Part shown: positions 35,048 to 44,741 of the stretch, piece by piece
Layout: each line of letters begins with the position of its first letter
Position numbering within the stretch: position 1 is the first letter of the stretch
Source: Pseudomonadota bacterium
GTDB lineage: Bacteria; Myxococcota; Myxococcia; Myxococcales; Myxococcaceae
DNA length: 64,000 nucleotides
Reading direction: 5' to 3'
Assembly (NCBI GenBank): GCA_023423535.1
Contig: JAFAFL010000095.1
Coordinates: 1 to 64,000 of the forward strand
Position numbers and translations under genes: made by a program
The notes under the pieces: model-generated
What the model was told of the DNA's origin: nothing
The model's database searches: none
What the model saw: the letters and a program-made list of their open reading frames with translations, nothing else

Positions 35048-36301
35048 CTAACCTGCGAGGGCGTAGTGCTCGAGCAGCTCGAGCGTGCTCCGGACGCCCG
35101 GTTGCGCGTGAATGACGTGGATGGGGACCTTCAGCGCCCAGGCGAGCCGCAGGGGCTCGTAGAGCAGGGCGTGGACGTAGCTCTGCGTCAGCGCGGAAAC
35201 GCCGGTGAAGTCGAGGGTGATCGACTCACGGCGAAACAGGCGCGGCTCCAGCTCGCGCTTCGCGAACGCAAGCGCTGCCTCGGCGTCCTCGACGTGGGCG
35301 TGGCGGACGAGGAAGCGAAGCCCACCATCGGCAGGCGGCGGCGTAAAGGTGAGCCACTTGTTCAACGCGCGGCGCGGCGTCCGTTCGCGGGCGCGCTCGC
35401 GGATGGTCTCGATCATCGCGTCGTAGTCGTTGCGTTCGACCGCGGGCATCTCGAAGGCGACCAGCGTTCCCTCGAAGCCGACGTCACGATCGAGGAAGCG
35501 GCTCGTCCCGCGCGGGTTCTCGAAGCGCTCGTCACCTTCCAGCAGCAGCGAGGCGCCTCTCGATGCGACGAGCAGTCGTCCTCCCACGAGCTTCGTCAGC
35601 TCGGCGATGAAGAAGAGGCCCATCCCGGCGTTCTGCGCGCTTCCGGTCTCGCCCTCGTCGAACGCGCGCGAGATGTGCGGCCACATCGCCTTGTCGATAG
35701 CCTCCCGGGGCTCGGTCAGCGCGGTGTGCCGGCTGCGAAGGCTCTCGAAGATGCCGACGCCCGCGTCCGCGACGGCGACCTGCACCATCGGCCTGCGCGC
35801 GTTCCGGCCGCCCACGTTCAGCTGCGCGCCCACCACGCCTCCCAGCGGATCCTGGCTGTGCTGCACCACGTTCCGGAAGAGCTCGTTGAGCACGTAGTAG
35901 AGCGTGCGGCGCGTGTCCTCCTCTTCGGCTTGCGGAACCAGCAGCCGGGAGATCTCGTTCGCCTGCGTCTCGGTCGCGCCGGTGCGGGCGATGCGCGCCA
36001 AGGTCACCGTGCGGTGTGCCTCGACGGCGGCAATGGGGGGTTCGCCCTCCACCACGCGGCTGAAGCCCACCGCCTGCGCGAACTGGACGGAGGGCGCGCT
36101 CCGGTCGAGCGCCACCCGGAGCGGCGCCGGCTGCTGCAGACGCGCGCGGGACGCAGCACCCACCAGCGCCCACATCTCCACCGGATCGACGCTTCCGAGG
36201 TCCGCCGACACCGGATCGCTGGTCAGCCAACGCAAAAATCCGGAAGGGTCGGTGAGCTCGGCGCGGGGCGGCGCCTGCACGAGGGGAACCATCGCGACCA
36301 T
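35048..36301 (-). CDS. GHKL ATPase fused to STAS-like (DUF4325) domain
   Basis: A 417-residue cytoplasmic protein. Residues 1-120 have no clear domain. Residues about 125-290 form a GHKL/HATPase fold: N-box NELFRNVVQHSQ (139-150), G1 box ADAGVGIF (178-185) and G2 box NAGMGLFF (224-231). The C-terminal 90 residues contain ITLDFTGVSALTQSYVHALL (361-380), the DUF4325/STAS-like signature. There is no HisKA domain or phospho-acceptor. Separate anti-sigma kinases (SpoIIAB/RsbW type) and STAS antagonists are standard partners in partner switching; here both occur in one chain. It starts 2 bases after the BatA-type gene. An alternative start is the ATG at residue 4. Confidence 0.85.
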   Translation of the reverse strand: MVAMVPLVQAPPRAELTDPSGFLRWLTSDPVSADLGSVDPVEMWALVGAASRARLQQPAPLRVALDRSAPSVQFAQAVGFSRVVEGEPPIAAVEAHRTVTLARIARTGATETQANEISRLLVPQAEEEDTRRTLYYVLNELFRNVVQHSQDPLGGVVGAQLNVGGRNARRPMVQVAVADAGVGIFESLRSRHTALTEPREAIDKAMWPHISRAFDEGETGSAQNAGMGLFFIAELTKLVGGRLLVASRGASLLLEGDERFENPRGTSRFLDRDVGFEGTLVAFEMPAVERNDYDAMIETIRERARERTPRRALNKWLTFTPPPADGGLRFLVRHAHVEDAEAALAFAKRELEPRLFRRESITLDFTGVSALTQSYVHALLYEPLRLAWALKVPIHVIHAQPGVRSTLELLEHYALAG

Positions 36302-36302
36302 T

Positions 36303-38416
36303 CTACTTCCTCAGCAGCACGCCCTCCGCGAGGAACGCGAGCGCGGCAGCCGAGATGAGCCAGGTCCACAGGGGGACGGACGGGCCGTCTTGCCCTCCGC
36401 CGTCACGTCGCACGGTGGCCTCGCCGAACCACGCCTCCAGCGCGTCCGCGTCCAGCCGGGAGAGGTCGCTCTCCGAGCCATCGAGCACCGCGGCAAAGGT
36501 CAGCTCCGGGATCGGCTGCTTGTCGTTCCGGACGACGCGGTACACGCCCGGCTCGGAGACCGGACCCACCAGCAGCGTCCCGTCCTCCTGCGTCTTGCGC
36601 GGCGCCGACTCACCCGAGGGCGAGAGGATGTCCGCCACCTGCTGCTGCGGCTCCGGCTTCAGCGGCACGGTGCCGCCCACGCGCACGCGCATCTCCTCGC
36701 GCTCGTCGAGCGAGCCGGTGAGGAACGACGAGATGCGCTGCACCAGCGGCAGGAAGCTCGTGCGGATGGCGAGGTCTGCCCAGTCGCGATCGACGGTGGA
36801 GGTGAAGAGCAGCACGCGCCCTCGGCCCACGCGCGAGAAGGCGAACGCAGGCGCGCCGTCGTCATAGGCGGCGAGCACCTGTGACTGCTCCGCATCCGGC
36901 CTCGGCGGCTCGGGCTCGAGGAGCATGTAGCGATAGAAGCGCGCGCTCTGCAGACCCTCACCCGCCTGGCCTCCGAAGGGCGCGAAGATGGGGTGCTCGA
37001 GCTGCACGCCGTTGAGCTTCGCCGCGCGCCGGTCCGCGTCGTCTTCATCGGGCAGCGCCGCCGTCTTCACCACCCGCAGCGGACGCGGCAGCACCTTGCC
37101 CATGCGCGCGTTCCAGGCCTCCGGCTCGACCTGATCTCCGACCGAGACGAACAGCCCACCGCCCTCGGCGACGAACGCCTCCAGCTTGCGCGCCACGTCC
37201 TCCGGCGGCGCGGGCACGTTGAGGAGAAAGATGAGGTCCCAGTTGGCGAAGTCCTCGCGCCAGGCCGCGGCGGGATCGCGCACCGCCTCGCGCACCGGCG
37301 ACCCCTGACCGCTCAGCGCGGCGCTGACGAAGAAGGACTCGTCCCGCCAGCGCACGGTGTCCGGCGCCCCGTTCACCACCAGCGCGCGCACCTCGCGAGG
37401 TACCTGCAGCACGTACGGACGCCGGTCGTCTTCGCGCAGCGAGTCACCCGTCAGCTGCACCTCGCCGGAGAAGGTCCCGCCCTCTTCGAAGCGATGCGTG
37501 AGCACCTTCTGCGCGGTGCCGTTGGCGGGCACGTCGAGAAAGCCCTTCGCCACCACGCGGTCGCCGACGAGCAGCTGCGCTTCGAGATCGCTCGCGGCCT
37601 CCGGCGAGAAGTTCCGCACGGTGAACGCGAACGCGTAGGTGCGAGGACCTGCCTGCAGCGCGGGCTCCACCTTCAGCTCCACCACCGCGCGGTTGGGCAG
37701 CGCCTTCGCGCCTTCTGCCGCGTCGCGCAGCTCCACCTCGGGACGCACCGGCTGACCGTCCGGGCCCTTCACGATTGGCGAGGGCCGCTCGAGCCGCAGC
37801 GCGTTCTGCGTGAAGTCGCTCACCACCACCAGCCGCTTGCCGGGCAGCGGGCTCTCCTCCAGCGCCGCTGCCGCCAGCTCGAGGCAGCGGTTGAGCTCCA
37901 CCGGCGCGAAGGAGGGCTTCGCCTCATCGATCACCGAGCGCAGCCGGCCGCGATCGAACACCGGCGCACCGGGCGGCGCTGCATCCGGACCACAGACGAC
38001 CACCGTCGCCGGTTCATCTCCGCCGAGATCGCGCAGGGCATCACGCGCCAGTCCACGGCCGCGCTCGAAGAGGGAGTCCGCCTCGTTCCCGTTCCCCGAC
38101 CAGCGCATGGAGAGGGACGAGTCGAGCACGATCGCAGTGGCCGCAGGCCCCTTCGCCGCAGCGTCCGCCGCCTGCGCCTCACGACGAAGCTCCGGCCGCG
38201 CCAGCGCGAGCGGGATGGCGAGAAGGATCAGCGTCCGCAGCGCGTAGAGGATGAGCCGCTTCAGCTTCAGCCGCGACGCGGTCCGCCGCTGCGAGCGCAG
38301 CACGAAGGAGATGGCGCCGAAGGGCACCGGCCTCGGCCTTCTCCGATCGAAGAGGTGCACCGCCAGCGGGATGAGCGCGGCGAGCGCACCGAAGAGCATG
38401 AGCGGCGCGCCGAACG

Positions 38417-38420
<4 letters not shown>
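36303..38420 (-). CDS. BatA-type vWA membrane protein
   Basis: A 705-residue inner-membrane protein. The N-terminal BatA-type region has two helices (LMLFGALAALIPLAVHLF and LILYALRTLILLAIPLAL). A vWA domain follows with an intact DxSxS metal site (IVLDSSLSM, about residues 97-105). The middle part looks like an Ig-like segment (AFAFTVRNFSPEAASDLEA) plus a glutamine-amidotransferase-like region (EAFVAEGGGLFVSVGDQVE). A last helix (WTWLISAAALAFLAEGVLL) ends the chain. The start is GTG and overlaps the DUF58 stop by four bases (GTGA). MoxR-DUF58-BatA sets act in envelope stress tolerance and in assembling metal or protein complexes. Confidence 0.88.
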
Positions 38421-39313
<893 letters not shown>

Positions 39314-39316
39314 GGC

Positions 39317-40333
39317 CTAGGCCTTCACCGTCTCGAGCAGCTGCGTGATGAGCTTGGCGGAGGTCAGCCCTTCGCTCTCCGCGTGGAAGTTCGGCAGCAC
39401 GCGGTGGCGCAGCACCGGCAACGAGAGCGCCTTGATGTCTTCAACCGAGGCGGCGAAGCGGCCCTGCAGAATGGCCCGCGCCTTGGCGGCGACGACGAGG
39501 TACTGGCTCGCGCGCGGTCCCGCTCCCCACGACACGTTCTTCGCGATGAAGTCCGGAACGCCCGGCTCCTTCGGCCGCGTATTGCGCACGAGCTCCACCG
39601 CGTAGCGGATGACGTGGTCCGGCACCGGCACGCGGCGCACCAATTCCTGAAGCCGGAGGATCTGCTCCGGCGAGAGCACCTTCTGCAGCGGCGGAGGCTT
39701 GCCGCCGGTGGTGCTCTTCACGATCTCCACCTCCTCTTCGGCGGTGGGATAGCCCACGTCCACGAGGAACATGAACCGGTCGAGCTGCGCCTCGGGGAGG
39801 GGATAGGTGCCCTCCTGCTCGATGGGGTTCTGGGTGGCGAAGACGAGGAACGGCAGGTCGAGCGGATAGGTCTGACCGCCCGCGGTGATCCGGTACTCCT
39901 GCATCGCCTGCAGCAGCGCGGCCTGCGTCTTCGGCGGGGTGCGGTTCACCTCGTCGGCGAGCACGATGTTCGCGAACAGCGGGCCCTTCACGAAGCGGAA
40001 GGTCCGACGGCCGGTGGCGCGATCCTCCTCGAGGATGTCCGTGCCGGTGATGTCCGACGGCATGAGGTCCGGCGTGAACTGGATGCGGTTGAAGGAGAGG
40101 TTCAGCACCTCCGCCAGCGTGGAGATGAGCAGCGTCTTCGCCAGGCCGGGCACGCCGACGAAGAGGCAGTGGCCGCGCGAGAAGAGCGAGATGAGCAGGT
40201 GCTCGACGACCTCGTGCTGGCCGACGACGCGCTTCTCGATCTGACCGGCGATCTCCGCCCGCGCCGCCGAGAGCTCCTGCACCGCGCGCAGATCGTCGGA
40301 GGTGGGCTGCGTAGCGTTCGCTGCGAGTTCCAT
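39317..40333 (-). CDS. moxR: MoxR-family AAA+ ATPase
   Basis: A 338-residue AAA+ protein. Walker A is GVPGLAKTLL, Walker B is IVLADEVNRTPPKTQAALL, sensor 1 is FATQNPIEQEGTYPLPEAQ, and the lid region is ASQYLVVAAKARAI. MoxR ATPases are chaperones that act on vWA-containing partners such as the two proteins encoded next. The ATG at 40333 is used; upstream frame extension is non-coding in character. It is the promoter-proximal gene of an eight-gene run ending at 32423. All intergenic gaps in that run are 43 bases or less. Confidence 0.96.
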   Translation of the reverse strand: MELAANATQPTSDDLRAVQELSAARAEIAGQIEKRVVGQHEVVEHLLISLFSRGHCLFVGVPGLAKTLLISTLAEVLNLSFNRIQFTPDLMPSDITGTDILEEDRATGRRTFRFVKGPLFANIVLADEVNRTPPKTQAALLQAMQEYRITAGGQTYPLDLPFLVFATQNPIEQEGTYPLPEAQLDRFMFLVDVGYPTAEEEVEIVKSTTGGKPPPLQKVLSPEQILRLQELVRRVPVPDHVIRYAVELVRNTRPKEPGVPDFIAKNVSWGAGPRASQYLVVAAKARAILQGRFAASVEDIKALSLPVLRHRVLPNFHAESEGLTSAKLITQLLETVKA

Positions 40334-40463
40334 GTCCGGACCTTGTAGTCCCCCGCCGGAGGGCCGGGCCACACAATCCTGTGAGGGCGGGCCGGAGGGG
40401 CGTAGAGGAGGACAAACCGCCCAGCGGAGGGCGAATTCCGGACGCCGGTCGCGGGAAATGGAA

Positions 40464-40494
40464 CGGCCCGCCCATCGGAGTGATGAGCGGGCCG
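40464..40494 (-). terminator. 8-bp stem-loop downstream of the xylanase gene
   Basis: CGGCCCGC (40464-40471) pairs with GCGGGCCG (40487-40494) around a 15-base loop. On the minus strand it lies 26 bases after the GH10 stop and is followed by TTCCATTTCC, a moderate T-rich run. It fits an intrinsic terminator of the xylanase mRNA. It also insulates the moxR promoter region (40334-40460), where I see no clear promoter boxes. Confidence 0.55.
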
Positions 40495-40520
40495 CGAGAC
40501 GTCTGGGACTGCCTGCCCCT

Positions 40521-42716
40521 CTACCGCCCGAGCGCTCCCGCCACCGCGTACCAGGACGGCTTCGGCTGGTAGAGCGTGTCGAAGAGCAGCGGCATCTCAC
40601 CCGAGCCCAGCCAGGTGTGCTTGTCCGTCGGGCCCCACACGCTGAAGCGGGTGCAGGTGGGCTGCGCCTGGCAGGCGCTCGCCGCGGCGCCGTAGATGTC
40701 CGCCTGCAGCTGGAGCTTCTGCGCGGTGGTGAGGTGCGTCGCCGCCGCGAGCTTCACGTCCATCTCCGTCACCTGCGTCTCCACCCCGATCGTCGCCAGC
40801 CGGGCGATGACCGGCTCCATCGACATCTGCAGCGAGTTGTAGGTGGTGGACTGGTGCGCCTGCAGGCCCACGCCGTGGATCGGCACGCCCGCGCTCTTCA
40901 GCCCGAGCACCATGTTGTAGATGGCGGTGGACTTGGTGTTCATCCGGTCGGCGTTGAAGTCGTTGTAGAAGAGCCGCGCGTCGGGATCGGCGGCGTGCGC
41001 GGCCTCGAAGGCGAGCTTCACGTAGTCCGGGCCGATGACGTTGAACCAGATCGTCGTCCGCCATGTGCCGTTGTCGTTCAGCGCCTCGTTGACGACGTCC
41101 CACTCCTGGATGCGGCCCTTGTAGCGGCCCACCACCGTGGCGATGTGGGTCTGCATCACCGCGATGAGCTCGTCGCGCGTCCACGTCCGCGAGGTCAGCC
41201 ACGAAGGCAGCGAGTTGTGCCAGACGAGCGTGTGGCCGCGGACCGTCTTCCCGTGCTGCTCGGCGAAGGCGACGATCTGGTCGGTGACCGAGAAGTTGAA
41301 GACGCCCTGCTGCGGCTGCACCTGCGTCATCTTCATCTCGTACTCCGGCGTGAGCCCGTCGAAGTACTGGAGGAACGTCTGCCGGTAGAGCGGCTCGTTC
41401 GGGTCGGTCAGCCGGCCGCGGTGGATCGCGGTGGAGAGCGGGACCTTGTGCACGCGCGTGACCTGCACTGCGTCGCCGGCCGTCACCGTGCTGCCGTCAT
41501 CGAACTGCGCGAAGAGCTGCCACTGGCCCAGCGCGTCGAACGGGGTGAAGGTCAGCGTGGCGGTCAGCGAGAGCTCGCCGCCGGACGCGATCGTCTGCGC
41601 GTTGAGCTCACCCTCGAGCTCGAGGACCTCACCGTTCGCGTGCACCGCGCTCACCGACAGCCGCTGCACGAAGCCCGCGCCGCCGCCCACGTTGCGCAGC
41701 CGCACCGTCGCGGTGAGGGGCTCACGCGCGCCGACCTCGGTGCGGTCCACCGTCAGCGCCTCGAGCTGCCAGACCGGCTGCGTGTTCCCCACGTTGACCT
41801 GCAGCGTCTGCCGGCCCTCGTTGCCCGCCGCGTCGGTCGCGATCACCGTCAGCGTGTGCGCGCCGTCCGCCACCGTCGTGGTGTCCCACGCGAAGCTCCA
41901 CGCCTCGAGGCCCTGCGCTGCGACCGGCGCGTTGCCGTTCACCTGCACCGAGACGCTCTTCACGCCCACGTCGTCGGCCGCGGTGCCGCTGAGCGTGACC
42001 TCACCGAACACCAGCGAGCCCTCCGCCGGCGCGTCGATCGTCACCTGCGGGCCGCGGATGTCGGCCGGCTGGAAGACCACGTCCACGCCGTAGTGATTGC
42101 CGCCGGTGCTCTCGGTCGGGAAGCCGCTCGCGCCGCGAAGGCGAACGCCGTTGGGCCCGTCCTCGCCGTCCGCCAGCGCCGCCAGCGGACCGCGCACGAA
42201 GCCGCCGCGAGCGAAGAGGCCACGCGTCACCGCCGGACGGCCCGTCTCGGTGTGGAAGGAGACGACGTGCACCTCGCCCGCGCGCACCGCCACCGGCGAG
42301 GAGAGCACCGCCGTGCGCCAGCCCGGCCATGCCGTGTTCGTGAAGCTCACCTGCGCGAGCCGCGTGCCGTCCGCGCTCCACAGGCTGCCGGTGTGCGCGC
42401 CGCGATCGCGGACGCCGCGGAAGAACTTGATGGCCTTCACGTAGCCATCCTTCGAGGTGCGGAACTTCATCCCCAGCTCGGCGGGGCCGACCTCACCGCT
42501 GTCCAGCTCGCGGGGGACGTCCCACACGTTCCAGAGGCTGCAGCAACCGAAGAGCTCCGCCTCGTTCGTCGCCACCTCGTCGCCGCCGCTCTCCGCCGCG
42601 CTCTCGGTGGAGAAGGCGTTCGTGTCGGCAGTGAGGTCCAGCGTTCCTGCAGAGTTGCCGTCGCAGGCCGACAGGCCCAGGACGAACAGCGCCACTGCGA
42701 TCATTCTCGAATGCAT
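40521..42716 (-). CDS. GH10 xylanase lipoprotein with DUF4082 and Ig-like domains
   Basis: A 731-residue secreted protein. The ATG at 42716 follows GAGGAG, and the lipobox is LGLSAC. A DUF4082 domain spans about 55-185 (ELGMKFRTSKDGYVKAIKF). An Ig-like domain (about 210-300, GEVTLSGTAADDVGVKSVSV) and a second beta domain follow. The GH10 barrel starts near 390. The acid/base is Glu544 in WDVVNEAL and the nucleophile is Glu651 in TEMDV; RGHTLVWHN and YNDFNAD are also family hallmarks. It should cleave beta-1,4-xylan at the cell surface. Neighbours are unrelated and no other hemicellulase gene is in the window. Confidence 0.93.
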   Translation of the reverse strand: MHSRMIAVALFVLGLSACDGNSAGTLDLTADTNAFSTESAAESGGDEVATNEAELFGCCSLWNVWDVPRELDSGEVGPAELGMKFRTSKDGYVKAIKFFRGVRDRGAHTGSLWSADGTRLAQVSFTNTAWPGWRTAVLSSPVAVRAGEVHVVSFHTETGRPAVTRGLFARGGFVRGPLAALADGEDGPNGVRLRGASGFPTESTGGNHYGVDVVFQPADIRGPQVTIDAPAEGSLVFGEVTLSGTAADDVGVKSVSVQVNGNAPVAAQGLEAWSFAWDTTTVADGAHTLTVIATDAAGNEGRQTLQVNVGNTQPVWQLEALTVDRTEVGAREPLTATVRLRNVGGGAGFVQRLSVSAVHANGEVLELEGELNAQTIASGGELSLTATLTFTPFDALGQWQLFAQFDDGSTVTAGDAVQVTRVHKVPLSTAIHRGRLTDPNEPLYRQTFLQYFDGLTPEYEMKMTQVQPQQGVFNFSVTDQIVAFAEQHGKTVRGHTLVWHNSLPSWLTSRTWTRDELIAVMQTHIATVVGRYKGRIQEWDVVNEALNDNGTWRTTIWFNVIGPDYVKLAFEAAHAADPDARLFYNDFNADRMNTKSTAIYNMVLGLKSAGVPIHGVGLQAHQSTTYNSLQMSMEPVIARLATIGVETQVTEMDVKLAAATHLTTAQKLQLQADIYGAAASACQAQPTCTRFSVWGPTDKHTWLGSGEMPLLFDTLYQPKPSWYAVAGALGR

Positions 42717-42963
42717 GCGTCTCCTCGTCGGCGTCACTCGCCGGAGGGCGCGGCTCTACACGGTGCATGCCACGCGACATTCGACGCGCCGCCGCCCACA
42801 CGAGGTGCACGACACGCAATGGCAGTGCACGCGGCCATGCCGAAGCTGCATGCAGGGCCTGCATGTCGATCCTGCATGGTCTGCTTGTGCGCTCTCGCGA
42901 GGACGGAGCTTTGCGGTGACACCGCTGCGTGATGACGGCGCGGACGCGTGCTCAGATGGCGCG
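42717..42963. promoter_or_regulatory. Divergent promoter region with clustered TGCATG sites
   Basis: This 247-base gap between the xylanase (minus) and GFA-fusion (plus) genes carries TGCATG at 42764, 42847, 42860 and 42873; a further copy starts at 42712 within the xylanase start. The last three are exactly 13 bases apart, within CTGCATGCAGGGC, CTGCATGTCGATC and CTGCATGGTCTGC. The first of these contains the 10-bp palindrome CTGCATGCAG (42846-42855). The even spacing suggests a regulator-binding array. No sigma-type boxes are obvious. Confidence 0.45.
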
Positions 42964-43740
42964 ATGCACAGGGGATCCTGCAACTGCGGCGCGGTGCGCT
43001 TCACGGTCGATCTCGAGGGGCCGCTGCAGGGGCCGGACGCGTGTCACTGCACGAAGTGCCGCAAGGCCTCGGGCCACTACTTCGCTTCCACGGATGTCCC
43101 GCGCAGCGCTGTGCGCATCGAAGGTGAAGAGCTGCTCACCTGGTACCGCTCGAGCGAGAAGGTGCGACGCGGCTTCTGCCGGACCTGCGGCTCGCAGCTC
43201 TTCTGGGATCCGTTGCACAAGGACTGGCTCGGCATCGCGATGGGCGCGTTCGACGGGCCGACGCAGACCTCGCTGCGCGTCCACATCTTCGTCGCGGACA
43301 AGGGCGACTACTACGCGCTGAACGATGGCCTGCCCCAGCACGCGCAGCTCACCGTTCACATCGCGCGGCCGGCGGAGGCGGTGTACGCGTTCGCGTCGGA
43401 CCCGCGGAACCTGCCGCGCTGGGCAGCCGGCCTGGCGCGTTCGGAAGTGCGGGAAGAGGGCGACGCCTGGATCGCCGAGGCCCCGTTCGGCACCGTCCGG
43501 ATCCGCTTCGCGCCGCGCAACGCGGAGGGCGTGCTCGACCACGACGTTACGCTCGAATCGGGAGAGGTCGTCCACAACCCGATGCGCGTCGTCCCCAGCG
43601 GCCGCGTCGGTGAGAGCGACTTCACCTTCACGCTCATACGCAGGCCGGAGATGTCGGACGCGCAGTTCGATGAAGATCGCCGGGCGGTGGAGGCTGATCT
43701 GCAGACGTTGAAGAGGCTCCTCGAGTCCGGCGAGGGCTGA
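42964..43740 (+). CDS. GFA-domain / SRPBCC fusion protein
   Basis: A 258-residue protein with two parts. Residues 1-120 are a GFA (glutathione-dependent formaldehyde-activating enzyme-like) zinc domain, with Cys pairs in GSCNCGAVRF (C6, C8), CHCTKCRKASG and GFCRTCGSQLF. Residues about 125-258 look like an SRPBCC/START-like domain (LTVHIARPAEAVYAFASDPR, NLPRWAAGL). The two domains usually occur as separate proteins. The fusion suggests a small hydrophobic or aldehyde ligand handled next to a zinc site. The ATG is at 42964; the longer upstream frame is non-coding. It runs 16 bases ahead of the methyltransferase gene. Confidence 0.85.
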   Translation: MHRGSCNCGAVRFTVDLEGPLQGPDACHCTKCRKASGHYFASTDVPRSAVRIEGEELLTWYRSSEKVRRGFCRTCGSQLFWDPLHKDWLGIAMGAFDGPTQTSLRVHIFVADKGDYYALNDGLPQHAQLTVHIARPAEAVYAFASDPRNLPRWAAGLARSEVREEGDAWIAEAPFGTVRIRFAPRNAEGVLDHDVTLESGEVVHNPMRVVPSGRVGESDFTFTLIRRPEMSDAQFDEDRRAVEADLQTLKRLLESGEG

Positions 43741-43756
43741 CACGCCGAGAAGGACG

Positions 43757-44713
43757 ATGCGAATGCAGAACTCGAAGAGCACGGACGAGCGAGCGGCCCA
43801 GCCGGGAGAGCGCGAACCGGTGGATCCCACCATCGCCGCCGAACTCGTGCGCCGCGCGTGCGCGAAGCGCAGGTCCCTCTTCGATTCCGGAGTGGAGACA
43901 GTCCGCCTCTTCGACCGCGGCGGCGACGGCATCCCACGGTTGGTGATCGAGCAGTTCGGCGCGGCAGTGAGGATCGCCGGTGGTCCCGAACACGCGGCGT
44001 TGCTCGGGGCGCTGCGTGAAGCGCTGGGCGAGCCGGAGGCGCTCTTCTGGCGCTTCGGCCACGAGATCACCGGTGGCCCTGATGGCGACGACGGCCGTCG
44101 TGTCGTCAGCGAGAACGGACTGCGCTTCGAAGTACGGCTCGTCCCCGACCGCCACACCGGCCTCTTCCTCGAGGCGCGTGAGCTGCGTCGCTGGGTGCGC
44201 GAGAACTCATCCGGCAGGCGGGTGCTCAACCTCTTCTCGTACACCTGCGCGTTCGGCGTGGCGGCGGCGGCGGGTGGCGCGCGCTCGACGACGAACGTGG
44301 ACGCGGTGCCCTCGGCGCTGACGCGGGGCCGCCGGAACTACGAGCTCAACGACTTGCGCTTCGACGGGCGGACCTTCTGGAAGAGCGACGTGAAGGACGC
44401 GCTCTCGGCGGTGCGCGCGCAGGGCGGTTCATTCGACGGCATCGTGCTCCATCCACCTCCGGTGACGAGCGGCGGCGGCCGCGGGCGGCGAATCGATCCG
44501 GTGCGCGACCTCGAAGCCATGACCGACGCGTGCCGGGCAGTGCTCGCGCCCGATGGCTGGCTGCTGCTCGCGTGGACCTCGTCTCAGCTGACGGAGAGCG
44601 AGCTGTGCAGCGCAGTGGGACTCGGCGCGCCCTTCTGGCGTGGCGGAGCCGGAGAGGACTTCGTGAAGACTGAGGACGATCCCGGACTTCGCGCGTTCGC
44701 CTTTCGCCGCTGA
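43757..44713 (+). CDS. RlmI-like class I SAM methyltransferase
   Basis: A 318-residue protein. The SAM-binding core is RRVLNLFSYTCAFGVAAAAG followed by NVDAVPSAL, as in the RlmI/RlmK-type rRNA methyltransferases. Upstream, DRHTGLFLEARELRRWV matches the same group. The catalytic loop usually reads DPPxF; here it reads HPPPV, so activity or target may differ. There is no PUA domain, so it is shorter than RlmI (about 396 residues). The start at 43757 follows GAGAAGGA; the ATG at 43763 is also possible. It probably forms an operon with the GFA fusion gene. Confidence 0.82.
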   Translation: MRMQNSKSTDERAAQPGEREPVDPTIAAELVRRACAKRRSLFDSGVETVRLFDRGGDGIPRLVIEQFGAAVRIAGGPEHAALLGALREALGEPEALFWRFGHEITGGPDGDDGRRVVSENGLRFEVRLVPDRHTGLFLEARELRRWVRENSSGRRVLNLFSYTCAFGVAAAAGGARSTTNVDAVPSALTRGRRNYELNDLRFDGRTFWKSDVKDALSAVRAQGGSFDGIVLHPPPVTSGGGRGRRIDPVRDLEAMTDACRAVLAPDGWLLLAWTSSQLTESELCSAVGLGAPFWRGGAGEDFVKTEDDPGLRAFAFRR

Positions 44714-44721
44714 CGACGCGC

Positions 44722-44741
44722 GAGCCGAATCGGACGGGCTC
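44722..44741. terminator. Short hairpin between convergent genes
   Basis: GAGCC (44722-44726) and GGCTC (44737-44741) are separated by 10 bases. The right arm overlaps the minus-strand stop. A 5-bp stem is weak evidence in a GC-rich genome. Confidence 0.25.
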
